A DNA stretch of 64,000 nucleotides from Pseudoips prasinana (GCA_951640165.1 OX621249.1:26083201-26147200), one strand, 5' to 3'. Counted from the first letter of the stretch, positions 1 through 10,985 are shown. Numbers and translations are program-made. The notes: generated by a model from the letters alone, not told the origin.

Positions 1-1027
1 ACATATTAAACGTATACTTATGGCTAGGGGTTATTACACCACTAAAGAGTACATCGATGACAAAGACGTCTGGCTCTCACTTCCTACCTGCACATTGCTC
101 GCTGGAGATCTTGTAGCCATATAGACATGACTGATCTGCTGTGTTACGTGAACTATCTGTAAATGATTGCTATCATATACTTAATTTAAAATTATTGACT
201 CTGTCTCAAAATGAATAATGTTATTGTTTCGAAGTTTTTCTTTTGTATACCTAAATATAATCTAAAATAATAAGCATTCAGACAGCCGATCGAGCATATA
301 TTGTGTTTGCCTACTAAATAATTACTCTAATTGGACCAAATCCCGTGTTCAGCATCCCGCTTGAGTATGTTTCGCCGGACCGTCTCAACTGGGTCGTGTT
401 GAAACCGGTAGTAGATGAACCCACTGATTTTGTTTCGCTGGGTCTTCTCAGTTGGGGCGCATTGGATCCGGTGGTAGCATTAAAGCGCGACCGTCGTTAT
501 TAACACAAGGTCCGTCATAATAATAATACCTTTAATATAGACAGAACCATTGACAATATGTAGTAAAAATATTAGACTTAAACTAGATAATTAAACATAA
601 TCTCTTGACAATAACTTGATACGAGCTAGCTAAATATCATTTCTGTAATAAAATAAATTTTATAAATGTTTTCATACAAGATGTACCTAAATATCTATGT
701 TACTAGAAATAATATCTAATGTATACAACTATATTACTACAAACGAGGCTTCCGGCGACTGGGACCGCAATTAACTAGGACCGCGGTCCCAGTCGCCGGA
801 CCCGTAAAAATTAAATATTTTTCTTCCAGCGACTGGGACCACTCATAGATAACTTAAAAAAATCTATTATTCAAGCCCAAATCGGTACAGTCAAACGAAA
901 AAAATTCTAAATCTTTTATATGAATATCATTGACTCGTTCTAGATATGATTTTATCCTATGCGCTTAGTAATAGATTAAGCTAGCCCGTTTTTACATAAT
1001 TCACACATGCAGGTAAACACACACAAA
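1..1027 (+). repeat. Left copy of 1027-bp exact direct repeat
   Basis: By eye this block matches 6147-7173 at a constant offset of 6146 with no difference found. It holds a dispersed repeat (about 360-744), the target-site copy CTACAAAC at 737-744, and the left end of the MULE from 745 on. At 1027/1028 it switches abruptly into the middle of a mariner element, whereas the 6147 copy continues into the rest of the MULE. The repeat may extend beyond the left edge of the window. It is either a very recent duplication or an assembly duplication. Confidence 0.9.
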
Positions 1028-1807
1028 CTCTGAGAGAGATAGCCGCCGAACTTTCTGTATCTCACGAGTCGATTCGTACCATTTTAACCAATCATTTGGG
1101 TATGAAACATGTTGCCGCTCGGCTAAGTCCCAAAAGATCTGAATTTTCTCCAAAAACTCAATCGCATGAAAGTCGCTGAGGACATGAAACGCATGAAACG
1201 CATTGTTACTGGTGACGAGACGTGGGTTTACGAGTTTGACATGCAAACTAGTCAACAAGCTTCGGAGTGGCGCCTTCCAACTGAACCGAAACCGAAAAAA
1301 CCACGCCAAAGTCGATGAAAAGTCAAAGTCATGTTGACTGTTTTCTTTGACCATCGGGGTGTTGTGCACTCTGAATTCTTACCGGAAGGTCGAACGGTAA
1401 ATAAAGAATATTATTTGAGCGTTATGCGGCGTTTAAGAGAGCAAATTCGACGAAAAAAGCCAGATTTGTGAACGAATTTTAGACCAAACACTCAACAAAT
1501 ACCATCCAGCAACCACCATATTCACCAGATATGGCTCCAGCTGACTTCTTTCTTTTTCCTAAACTCAAATTACCACTTCGTGGTACCCGTTTTCAATCGG
1601 TAGAAGACATAAAGGAGAATTCGCGGCGAGAACTGAACTCAATTCCGAAAGCAGCGTTTAAAAAATGTTTTGATTAATGGATTATTCGTTGGCGTAAGTG
1701 TATCGTTTCTGAAGGAGCATACTTTGAAGGGAATAATATAAATTTGGATGAATAACAAACATATTGTATATTATTGATCTTTTCCCGGTACTTTCTTGAC
1801 AGAGTAG
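1028..1807 (+). pseudogene. Mariner transposase fragment (3' half)
   Basis: This is the 3' half of the mariner at 35301-37978: base 1028 aligns with 35760. It encodes pieces of a mariner catalytic domain, including the first-aspartate block TGDETWVYEF, but carries stops, frame changes and loss of the second-aspartate block. A short AAACGCATG duplication near 1190 distinguishes it from the other copy. The right inverted repeat, TTCCCGGTACTTTCTTGAC, ends near 1807, and SINE sequence resumes directly after it. This copy lacks the 1.44-kb insertion present at 36467-37910. Non-functional. Confidence 0.8.
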
Positions 1808-2010
1808 AATGTACAAAATAAAGGTAGTATATCCGTTATCTGGTTTCCATAGTACAAGCTCTGCTAAATTTTGAACCAGATGGCCGTATGTATAATGTCC
1901 CAAGTCATTATTATTACAGAAAAATTCCAATATAACATTTAGGACCGACCCGGGAGTTGAATGTCATTATCTGCGGTTGAACGCGCTACCGCTGGAAATA
2001 CGGGGTAGTT
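1808..2010 (+). repeat. SINE B 3' part plus SINE C-like tail
   Basis: 1808-1925 matches the 3' body of SINE family B (TATCTGGTTTCCATAGTAC, then ATAATGTCCCAAG and an ATT tail). It is the right flank of the SINE into which the mariner inserted. 1930-2010 resembles the tRNA-like head of family C read from the minus strand. The same arrangement is seen at 37983-38185 and 16800-16990. The stretch 2010-2227 has no gene that I can see. Confidence 0.65.
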
Positions 2011-2227
2011 TTACTATCAGGGTGATAAAGAAGTCCTTCACATTTAACTATAAACACATGCACTAGAATTCTCAAAGAAATATAACAAACCCAGCTTTTA
2101 TCTGGTCTGATAGGTGCACTTTGAACTTTTCTTTGCCTACATATTTTATTGACTTAATATGACTATATAAGATATTATTATAAGTAAGTAGGTAATACTT
2201 CTAGTATTGACGCTTTCTCGACCTTTT

Positions 2228-2510
2228 TTTGAGAAAGCAGAATCTTCTTAAGTGCAATGGGCAGGGCACATTACTCGTAGAACCGTTCGCCTCTGGGCCA
2301 GAAAGGATCTCGAGTGGGACTACGAATTCGAAGACGCAGCGTGAGCAGGCCCCTTACAAAATGGACCGATGATCTTGTAAGGGTCGCTGGAAGCCGCTGG
2401 ATGCGAGTAGCGCAAGATCAGCAATTATGGATATCTTTGGGCAGGCCTTTGTCCAGCAATGGGCGTCTTTCGGCTGGTATGATGATGACGATGATGAGAT
2501 GATGAGATGA
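2228..2510 (+). pseudogene. RTE LINE 3'-end fragment
   Basis: It encodes the degraded C-terminal tail of the RTE protein seen intact at 20780-21011 (WTDDLVRVAGSRWMR, then QQW) and ends in a GATGAT-rich run, typical of RTE 3' ends. The paralogous copy is at 38390-38665. It is a dead 5'-truncated insertion. Confidence 0.8.
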
Positions 2511-2570
2511 TGGTCGTATATCAATTTAGTTCTAAGAGGTTGGATTATAGTCGGTTGTATGTATTTTGAC

Positions 2571-2760
2571 TACCTCGTTGGTCTAGCGGTAGCGGGTTCA
2601 AATCCTGCATTGGGCCACAAATTAATTTGGAGATTTTTCTGTTAAAAAAATCTCTGTATTAGCTCGAAATTTGTAAGTTGGTCGTATTACGCCGTGCCTC
2701 GGAAAGTACGTAAAGCCGTCGGTCAAACCTGACCTCTTTCGGGTCGTGTCACTTCCCATC
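2571..2760 (+). repeat. SINE C, truncated
   Basis: The tRNA-like head reads CCTCGTTGGTCTAGCGGTAG followed by a B-box-like GGTTCAAATCC, then the shared SINE core (GTGCCTCGGAAAG..ACGTAAAGCCGTCGGTC). It is cut off at 2760, where LINE sequence starts. Confidence 0.7.
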
Positions 2761-3316
2761 CAGTGGTAATGGGCGTCCCACAGGGGTCAATTCTTGGCCC
2801 ATTTTTGTTTTTAATTTATAGAAATGACTTACCTTACTATGTAAGGGATAAGCATGAGATTGTGTTGTTTGCAGATGATACTTCCCTGACTTTCAAAATA
2901 AACCGAAAATTAAGCAATTTTGAGGATGTTAATGATGCAATCTCTAAAGTTGTTCATTAGTTTAATGCCAATAATCTTGTGCTTAATGATAAGAAAACTA
3001 AAGTCATAAAATTCACTACACCGAATGTGAAACAGGCGACAACCAATGTACAACTTAATGGAGCTAGGTTGGACCCTGTTGAATCAACTGTGTTCTTGGG
3101 TATCACTATTGACTCAAAGCTACAATGGAGACCACAAATATGAAAACTGTCCGGCAAATTAAGTTCTGCAGCATATGCAGTTAAAACTATTAGACGGCTT
3201 ACTGATGTTGACACAGGTAGAATGTTTTATTTCAGTTATTTTCATAGTGTAATGTCCTATGGAATTCTTCTCTGGGGTAGCTCTGCTGACATTAACACCA
3301 TATTTATATTGCAAAA
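2761..3316 (+). pseudogene. Jockey-type LINE reverse transcriptase fragment
   Basis: The translation shows the [10 protein letters not shown] motif followed by the FADDTS catalytic box, and downstream FLGITIDSKLQW and YGILLWGSS, which are typical of the C-terminal half of a jockey-group reverse transcriptase. In-frame stops at about 2958 and 3141 break it. Both ends are truncated. It is absent from the paralogous segment at 38-40 kb, so it inserted or was exchanged after the duplication. Confidence 0.8.
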
Positions 3317-3565
3317 GCCTAGTTGGTAGTGCTCCTGCCTACGAAGCTGGTGGTCCTGGGTTATAATCCCGGTAAGTGCAAATAGGTGTGTGATGAGCAC
3401 GAATATTTGTTTGTGAGTCATGGATGTTTTCTATGTATATAAGTATTTATCTATCTATATAAGTATGTATATCGGCGCCTGGTACCCATAGTACAAGCTT
3501 TGCTTAGTTTGGGGCTAGGATGATCTGTGTGACATTGTCCGCAGATATTATTTTTATAAAAAAAA
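3317..3565 (+). repeat. SINE A copy
   Basis: tRNA-derived SINE: A-box-like TAGTTGGTAGTG, then a GGTTATAATCC B-box variant, a GTGATGAGCACGAATATTTG body, the TAGGATGATCTGTGTGACATTGTCC 3' domain (quoted in part), and an AT-rich tail. The first bases of the head are missing. In the paralogous segment this position is occupied by exon 1 of short secreted gene 3. Confidence 0.8.
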
Positions 3566-3994
3566 AGTACACCAACAGCTTTTGTATATAATATTTCAAA
3601 TAACGACTGGTTATGGTTTTATACAGTTGCCAATAGAATAATAGAAATGATAACCTAAGCTAAAAACAAAGTGTAATAAAATTAAAGTGATAACAAACTA
3701 CATAAATAAAAATATAACAAATAGTTATTAAACTTAACTAAACCAAATTATCAAATAGAAATTAAACCAAATTATACTTATACTTAAAGCGTTAATTCGT
3801 TATTTTTATTTAATAAAAAATCACTTAATATCGGTAGGTTTTTAGGGTTACGTAAAGAAAGGGTGAAAACGCGAGTCTAATACTATGAGTTCACTATGCA
3901 TCTGTCCTTCTATCTGTGAAGCTCTAACTCATGAACCGTGATAGCTAGATAGTTAAAATGTATGAATGTTGCTGTTATAAAATCAACAACGAAA

Positions 3995-4430
3995 TCACAC
4001 TAATATTATAAAGGCGAATGTTTGTGAGTGAGTGTGTACTTCTTCACGCATAAACTACTGAACGGTTTTTGATGAAACTTTGTAGTAATATGATGAATAT
4101 TTGAAGGGCCTGTTGCGTGGTTGGCAAATGCTTTCTTTTCACGCCGGAGGTCGTGGGTTCGATTCCCACCCAGGACAGATATTTGTGTGCATGAACATGT
4201 CAATCTCTTGGGTCTGGGTGGTTATCTATGTAAGTAGATATGTATTTACAAAAGAAAAGTAGTGTATGTAGTATATCAGTTATCTGGTTTCCATAGTATA
4301 AACTCTGCTTAGTTTGGTATCAGATGGCTGTGTGTGAATAATGTCCCAGGATATTATTATTATATCCGAATAACACATAGGCTATAATGTATATAGTTTA
4401 ACGCGGATATAAACGCGGGGCACCGCTAGT
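3995..4430 (+). mobile_element. Short Helitron-like element (Lep1 type) with nested SINE B
   Basis: Starts TCACACTAATATTATAAAGG and ends ACGCGGATATAAACGCGGGG..CTAGT, a GC hairpin followed by CTAGT, as in non-autonomous lepidopteran Helitrons. SINE B (4105-4363) interrupts it, after which the Helitron resumes at TCCGAATAACACATAGG. No protein is encoded. Confidence 0.75.
4105..4363 (+). repeat. SINE B copy
   Basis: The tRNA-like head has a B box GGTTCGATTCCCACCC, followed by AGATATTTGTGTGCATGAAC, a TATCTGGTTTCCATAGTA 3' domain, ATAATGTCCCAGG and an ATT tail. It is nested in a Helitron. The paralogous copy is at 40470-40705. Confidence 0.85.
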
Positions 4431-4550
4431 AACAGAATAAAAAGAAGAAGGATTCCCTTACAACAAACTTGTTAAGTAATGGAATCAGGCGTTACTTTTC
4501 GAAAATTCATCGAAACCCGCTACAATGTGCACATGCAAGAAGGAAAATAT

Positions 4551-4932
4551 AATAATAATAATAATAATGTCCTCCTAGCCGAATTTCGACCACGGCGGCC
4601 ATTCTCAACAGAGATTAGCCATCTGCGCGGGACATATTATAGTGCTCAAGTGTGTGCGCAAACACAGGAGCACTTTCTATTCCATCACTCTCATGATCCG
4701 ATGGGACGCCTAGCGACACGACCGGAAAGAGGTCAGGTACAGCACCGACAGCTTTACGTGCTCTCCGAGTCACGGGGGTATAATACCGCCAACTCCCAGA
4801 CTTCGAGCTGATGCTGAGAAATTTTTCTTTTTACAGAAATGTCCCAAAATCACTTTTGGCCCGACCCGGGATTCGAACCCAGGACCTCGTTATCTGCGGG
4901 TGTACACGCTACCGCTAGACCAACGAGGCAGT
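4551..4932 (-). repeat. SINE C copy, nearly full length
   Basis: Read on the minus strand: the tRNA-like head (CGTTGGTCTAGCGGTAG and GGTTCGAATCCC) comes first, then the core CGTAAAGCTGTCGGT, then GGACATTATT tail repeats at the low-coordinate end. It sits at the dyad centre of a palindromic MITE whose arms flank it. Confidence 0.85.
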
Positions 4933-5414
4933 CTAAAGCAAATTACATGTAATTTGCTTTTTTATATTGTCCTTCTTGCATGTGCACATATTTGCGGGCG
5001 GGAGGGAGTTACAAATTGCATCCCGGCATGATTAAGCTGACAATTAGCAGAATTAACACTACATATTGATTTTGTATTTTGAACAAACTTGTAATTTTTT
5101 GCCGTCTTATACTCGATATTGAACTCAAAATCATTTGTTTTGTGGTACGGAAACTTTCGTGCGCCAATCCCACTCGCAATACTTACTCACTTAACCCAAT
5201 TTTTATAACTTTGAACCGGTTTTATTATTTTTTATGACCACCTATTACAACAAAGTGTATAAATATATATAAGACTGTATTGAAATTATCGAAATCATCA
5301 TATCTCAAATAAAGGAGTAATCGCGTAATATATAAACAAAACACATACAATTTAATTGACAACCCTCATATTATTAAAGTCGGTTTAAATTATCTTTTGT
5401 TTAACAAATTTTTG

Positions 5415-5608
5415 AGCCGCCCACTAGGTCTCTGACATGGGTTAACGACTGTTATCTAATGCCTATGACCAGGACCTATAGCGAAAATCTAATATCATTG
5501 GGAAGTTTGTTGTAGAATCTTATATGTATAAAGTATGTATAATTATTTTTAACCAAACTCTGACATTAGGGTAACAACTGCCCATACAATAAGTAAGATA
5601 GTAGGTAT
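5415..5608. repeat. SINE E fragments
   Basis: 5415-5490 is a minus-strand piece (GCCGCCCACTAGGTCTCTGAC). 5550-5608 is a plus-strand piece ending GGGTAACAACTGCCCATAC. The matching block is at 43870-44020. From 5609 to 6146 I see no gene; 5810-5935 contains degenerate repeats of a CCTCGAAGCGC motif. Confidence 0.6.
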
Positions 5609-6146
5609 ATATGATCTGTTGTAATAGTATATTAGTTTGGAGATCTAGATAATTATGGTTATATCACCGTAACTTCGATTTGAATGAAATGTACATACTA
5701 AAAGTATTTCTCATGAAATAATCAAGATCCGTTCATAAATGATGGAGAAATCATGTAACATATACCTAAGCAAAAACACGAGGTATTCCTCGAAGCCCTC
5801 CTATTTTGAGGCGCTCCTAATGAGGCGCTCCTAATGAGGCACTTCTTTTTATTCCTCGGAGCGCACCTTTTAGTAGCGCTCCCGATAACAATTAAAAATA
5901 TTAACTTTTTATTCCTCGAAGCGCACTAATAAAAAATAGCAGCTATCCGCATTAAACTAAAGAAGATTCACGTAAATCGGTTCATAAATCTCAGCGTAAA
6001 CGCTGTACGTACTTAAAAGGTACGCCTACATGCGCATCCCAAAACGAACTTAGCGCGTATTTAACGCTAGTCTGAAACTGCGTCCTTAATACTTGTATTC
6101 ACGCCACGAAACACTTGAACAGTATGAGCATAGCCAGACTGAAAAC

Positions 6147-7173
6147 ACATATTAAACGTATACTTATGGCTAGGGGTTATTACACCACTAAAGAGTACAT
6201 CGATGACAAAGACGTCTGGCTCTCACTTCCTACCTGCACATTGCTCGCTGGAGATCTTGTAGCCATATAGACATGACTGATCTGCTGTGTTACGTGAACT
6301 ATCTGTAAATGATTGCTATCATATACTTAATTTAAAATTATTGACTCTGTCTCAAAATGAATAATGTTATTGTTTCGAAGTTTTTCTTTTGTATACCTAA
6401 ATATAATCTAAAATAATAAGCATTCAGACAGCCGATCGAGCATATATTGTGTTTGCCTACTAAATAATTACTCTAATTGGACCAAATCCCGTGTTCAGCA
6501 TCCCGCTTGAGTATGTTTCGCCGGACCGTCTCAACTGGGTCGTGTTGAAACCGGTAGTAGATGAACCCACTGATTTTGTTTCGCTGGGTCTTCTCAGTTG
6601 GGGCGCATTGGATCCGGTGGTAGCATTAAAGCGCGACCGTCGTTATTAACACAAGGTCCGTCATAATAATAATACCTTTAATATAGACAGAACCATTGAC
6701 AATATGTAGTAAAAATATTAGACTTAAACTAGATAATTAAACATAATCTCTTGACAATAACTTGATACGAGCTAGCTAAATATCATTTCTGTAATAAAAT
6801 AAATTTTATAAATGTTTTCATACAAGATGTACCTAAATATCTATGTTACTAGAAATAATATCTAATGTATACAACTATATTACTACAAACGAGGCTTCCG
6901 GCGACTGGGACCGCAATTAACTAGGACCGCGGTCCCAGTCGCCGGACCCGTAAAAATTAAATATTTTTCTTCCAGCGACTGGGACCACTCATAGATAACT
7001 TAAAAAAATCTATTATTCAAGCCCAAATCGGTACAGTCAAACGAAAAAAATTCTAAATCTTTTATATGAATATCATTGACTCGTTCTAGATATGATTTTA
7101 TCCTATGCGCTTAGTAATAGATTAAGCTAGCCCGTTTTTACATAATTCACACATGCAGGTAAACACACACAAA
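6147..7173 (+). repeat. Right copy of 1027-bp exact direct repeat
   Basis: Apparently identical to 1-1027. Here the sequence continues without a break into a complete MULE element, so this looks like the intact arrangement and the copy at 1-1027 the truncated one. Confidence 0.9.
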
Positions 7174-7185
7174 GGGAATAGCCAC

Positions 7186-7395
7186 AAAGGAATAGCTTGT
7201 ATGATGGTATAATACTATCCCTCTCTAACTCGAGTCCGTTTTGCCACACAAAGGGAATAGCTTGTATGATGGTATAATACTATCCCTCTCTAACTCGAGT
7301 CCGTTTTGCCTGTCGATTTCAAAAGGGAATAGCTTGTATGATGGTATAATACTATCCCTCTCTAACTCGAGTCCGTTTTGCCTGTCGATTTCAAG
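7186..7395 (+). repeat. Three-copy tandem repeat in MULE 5' region
   Basis: A unit containing AGCTTGTATGATGGTATAAT and CTAACTCGAGTCCGTTTTGC occurs three times, starting at about 7189, 7254 and 7326 (periods 65 and 72). Each copy carries the same TATAATAC/TATCCCTC segment. It lies between the left inverted repeat and the transposase, where it could hold transposase-binding or promoter sites; that is inference. Confidence 0.9.
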
Positions 7396-7840
7396 GTCAG
7401 GTAGCCCTTTTGTTATAAACGGGAAATTTTGCATCGCCCGATGACAGGCTCGGCCAATCACTAACAAGAAGCTTATCAGTTTAAGAAAGTGAAGTTTTGT
7501 ATCAGACAGTGTCGTATTAGATCAGTGTAAGATACTGCGCTGAATATTTGTTGCAAATTGTGTGATGTGAGTGGTGGTGTAGTGACTTCATTTAATAGTT
7601 TTCAGGTATGTAAAACAATTTTTTATTAACTTATTTATAAACAAAACAAGCTAATAGGGGGGTTAAACGACGTGGTTAGAAATATTTTTACTTTAAATTG
7701 CTTCTGATCTTTGATGAGACTTTTAAATATCACAAAAAAAAATTGTAATTTCACCAACTACCAGACAACTACCAGTAGATAATTATCAGAGATAACTATC
7801 AGTAGTTAATAATTTTTTTTTTGATTTTAGAATTATCAAA

Positions 7841-9220
7841 ATGGATGAAAAAAATCCTTCAACTTCACGTGGTGAACAGTCGTTTGATATTGACGTCACA
7901 CAAAGAGGACGTGAACTTTTGCGAAGAGCTGGCTACGAATATATTCTTAAAAGAATAAACAAAGATGGCTCAAAACTCTGGCGATGTGCAAGAAAAAGTG
8001 TTTGCAACGCGACAATAAAAATCAGAGTCGATGCGATGACTATTTTGAACGAAACTGCTCATTGTCATGAACCTATTGATTTCGCGAAAGATAGAGTGAA
8101 CCGCCAAATGCAAAAATGTGTAGAAGATGTTCAAAAGGACATAAATATCCCTGTTGCGCAAGTGTTTGAGAATAATATGGAAGTTCTTATAGACGAGGGA
8201 TTAAATTTTGTTACACAATTACCACATTTTCATAACATAGAAAAGCGACTCTACAAAAAAAGAAACGATGCTATTGGAGCAAAAAAAGTCACTTTTCACA
8301 AAGCTGCCGACGTCGAAGTACCAAAAACGTACCAAAAATTATTGCTTGCTGACTATAGAAGGCAAAAAAAACGCGAAATTGTGTTTGCAAGTGAAGAAAT
8401 GAAAAAATATTTTAAACTGTGCAAACATTTCTATATTGATGGCACATTTAAAATTTGTATTAAGTAATTTTATCAACTCTGTACTATACATGCAGATGTT
8501 GGAAGTAATGAACACTACGTAAATGTTGTTCCAGTAGCTTATGCACTTCTACCTGATAAGAAGACATCTACGTATAAGTTGCTTTTTGAACTCATAAAAA
8601 GCCAGATACCCGAATGGGAGCCGGCTGTAATGACCATGGACTTCGAAGTTTCATCAATACAAGCGGTCAAAAATTTTTTCCCTGGTGTGAAAATAGTAGG
8701 TTGCTTTTATCATTTCAAAAAAAGTTTGTGGCGTAAAGCGAAGGAATTGGGCGTCGACAAAACACAACCAGGAAAAGATTATGTTCAGCTATGTTCGGCT
8801 CTTTCTCATCTCCCACTAGATATGGTCACCGATGGCTGGTTGTATATCATGGAAGAGTCGCCAATTAGTGCAGAAATTACAAACTTTAATGACTACTTTG
8901 TACAAACATGGCTAGAAAATTCAATACTCGCAGGTACATTTACTACTTATGGGGAATTAAACAAAACAAATAATGCTGTCGAGCAATGGAATAGTCACAT
9001 TAGAAAGTACATCAAACCAAAGCCAAACATTGCCCAGTTGCTGCACGGACTCATAAAAGATATGAAATACTATTCTGGAGCATTAAAAAATCCTAACGGT
9101 ATCCAAATATCGAAGAGGAAGCATTCTTCGATTGCTAAGATGAAAAAAATTTATAATTCTGTTAAAGACTTACTTAATTGTGAAATAAGTATCGGCCATT
9201 TTTTGGAGAGATTACGATAA
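7841..9220 (+). pseudogene. MULE transposase with FLYWCH finger, one nonsense codon
   Basis: A single frame of 459 codons interrupted only by TAA at 8465-8467 (codon 209); the halves on either side stay in the same frame. Residues about 16-77 form a FLYWCH-type zinc finger (KLWRC, C49, C55, H74, H76). The catalytic core follows: D200 in FYIDGTF, D267 in MTMDFE, the CxxH motif GCFYH near 288-291, and E381 in NNAVEQW, so the acidic triad is present. The start is the ATG after a plausible 5' UTR intron (donor CAG|GTATGT near 7605, acceptor TTTTAG at about 7830). CAA to TAA (Gln) is the simplest explanation of the stop. In this allele the protein would be cut just after the first catalytic Asp. 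Confidence 0.9.
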
Positions 9221-9477
9221 ACATTGACTCCGGATATGGGTATAATTGATCTATATATATATACATATAATATGTAGGTTTAAAGTCCTTATATAATTTG
9301 ACTGATTCTGTGACGCCATGACGGCCATTTTAAACTAACTGTGATTTATGTTATTTTTTATTAATATTTACGGTACTACTTAAAGACTGATTTTGTGATA
9401 AATAATTACTTACTGATTGTTAATTGTTTGAAAATTGTTGATTATTATTATAAGCACGAATTATGTGAATCTTTTTG

Positions 9478-9535
9478 TTAAGTATATTTTAAATAACAGA
9501 ACAGACCACTGTTCTGTTATTTAAAATATACTTAA
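9478..9535. repeat. Perfect palindrome, 27-bp arms
   Basis: The left arm runs 9478-9504, a 4-base loop ACCA follows, and the right arm runs 9509-9535; the arms are exact reverse complements (the core includes AATAACAGAACAG). It lies in the MULE 3' non-coding region at the boundary of the internal direct duplication. Confidence 0.95.
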
Positions 9536-10140
9536 AGGGTGTTTTAAATTTATAACATTATTTTTATATTTTAACACAGTTAAGGCTGATTTTGTGATAA
9601 TTACTTACTTGACTGATTTTGTGTGAAGCCATAACGGCCATTTTAAACTAATTGTGATTGACATAGTACCCACGTTTATAATTTTTATTGTGATTTATGT
9701 TATTTTTTTTTATTATATTTACGGTACCACTTAAAGGCTGATTTTGTGATAAATAATTACTTTCTGATTGTTAATTGTTTGAAAATTGTTGATTATTATT
9801 ATAAGCCCGATTCATGTTATTTTTTTTTATTATTGTTAGCATGATTTTTATATTTTAACATTAACATGATTTTCGTGTATGTTTTTATTACGAAAGTTTT
9901 AAATAACAGAACTGTAGTCAAAGGCTGTTTGTTTTTATATCAATAAATGATGTTTTTAAATCAAAAAGGATTTTTCTTCAATTATTACATCTAAAAAATT
10001 TTCGTTTGACTGTACATTTTTTGATTTCGTTATCATTTATGAATGGTCCCAGTCGCCGGAAGAAAATTATTTCATTTTTACGCATCCGGCGATTGGGACC
10101 GCGGTCCTAGTTAATTGCGGTCCCAGTCGCCGGAAGCCTC

Positions 10141-10240
10141 CTACAAACATGTTCTGACTATTTACAAGCGCTTTTTTAAAGTCTACGTGAATAAAAGCCT
10201 TTTTTATTTTATTTATTTATTTATTATTTACTGGCTAAGA
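10141..10240 (+). repeat. 3' end of dispersed repeat G
   Basis: Right-hand remainder of the repeat split by the MULE: TTTACAAGCGCTTTTTTAAA, AGTCTACGTGAATAAA, then an ATTT-rich tail. Other copies end the same way at 39170-39245 (plus), 15330-15390 (minus) and 51120-51175 (minus). The left remainder is about 6505-6890. It looks like a retroelement 3' end, but I cannot assign the family. Confidence 0.7.
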
Positions 10241-10985
10241 TTTAAAAACGTACAGTCAACGGCCAGAAGTCCACTTACACCGCAATGGCCATTATCGCCT
10301 GCGGGCTGCGGCGCCTATACACACACGCATATTTATCCGTGTAAGCGATGTTTCAACGCTAACAAATTAACATGTCGTGTAGCATCGCTACGAGTAGTTA
10401 TAGATGTGGTCAATGCTAGACAAGGATGACAATATCAGTAACTTGTTTTTTTTATCGCCGTCGATTATTTTTTTCCTAGTAATGCAAAATTTCAACACGT
10501 GAATATAAGTTAACATTAGCTAGATCGGTAACGAGGCTGCTCTCGCTAATGTGATCGGGATAGTTGTGAGTTCGAATCCGAGTTGGGCCAGTTTTTTATG
10601 TTTTATATAATTATTATTATTATGTTTTAGTAATTTATTTTAGTAAATTACCTTGAAAAAATAGATATTACAATAAAGGTAATTTATTATTATAATATGA
10701 TAATAAATGAAACTAATTTTGATATGGTAACATTGTAATATTTTTTATATAAAAGAAATCCTTTACACTTACTTATGTTATTACTATAGTATTGAATGTT
10801 AAAAAACACATTTTAGGTTACATATAGATATTATGAAAATTCTGATATAATTTAAGAGGTTATAGCTTAATTATTCATTTTCTCAATGAAAAGAGGATTG
10901 AAACTTAACCTCAATATTACAATAATATAAATATTAATTTGTTAAAGTTACGGACACTATGTCCCCTGACACAAAATTACCCTAC
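10241..10985. other. AT-rich spacer with one tRNA-like SINE head
   Basis: No convincing gene. At about 10530-10592 there is a degenerate tRNA-like head with a B box GAGTTCGAATCCGAG and no recognisable SINE body. The rest is low-complexity AT-rich sequence. Confidence 0.5.

Larger units (their letters stand above)
3566..5800 (+). repeat. Segment paralogous to 39.5-44.6 kb
   Basis: From GTACACCAAC onward this matches 39531 and 39934-42020, then 43870-44580, in the same order and orientation, with differences caused by later insertions. Copy 1 lacks MITE J at two places (near 3590 and 5608) and lacks the mariner at 42024, and so gives empty sites. It carries SINE C where the other copy carries repeat F. 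No host coding sequence remains here. Confidence 0.8.
6891..10140 (+). mobile_element. MULE (Mutator-like) DNA transposon, nearly complete
   Basis: Terminal inverted repeats run from GAGGCTTCCGGCGACTGGGA at the left edge and its reverse complement at the right edge. They are almost perfect for about 55 bp and recognisable for about 160 bp (6891-7055 against 9975-10140). The element is flanked by an 8-bp direct duplication, CTACAAAC (6883-6890 and 10141-10148). The dispersed repeat it entered also occurs uninterrupted near 39170 (ACTACAAACATGTTCTGAC), which is an empty site confirming the duplication. It encodes one transposase frame. The 3' third is non-coding and contains an internal direct duplication (about 9300-9465 and 9610-9810). 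Confidence 0.92.

Noticed and set aside
1001..1369. 122-residue minus-strand frame (and its twin at 35712-36092)
   Set aside because: It is the reverse of mariner transposase codons; the recognisable protein is on the plus strand.
4135..4165. Many isolated tRNA T-arm sequences (GGTTCGATTCCCACCC) across the window
   Set aside because: Each is followed by the same SINE body and ATT tail, so they are SINE heads and not tRNA genes.
4479..4811. 110-residue frame MESGVTFRKFIETRYN
   Set aside because: It runs from the palindromic MITE into an inverted SINE C, so it is a chance fusion of repeats.
7186..7395. Three regular repeats as a CRISPR array
   Set aside because: The units are nearly fully repeated with no unique spacers, and this is an insect transposon.
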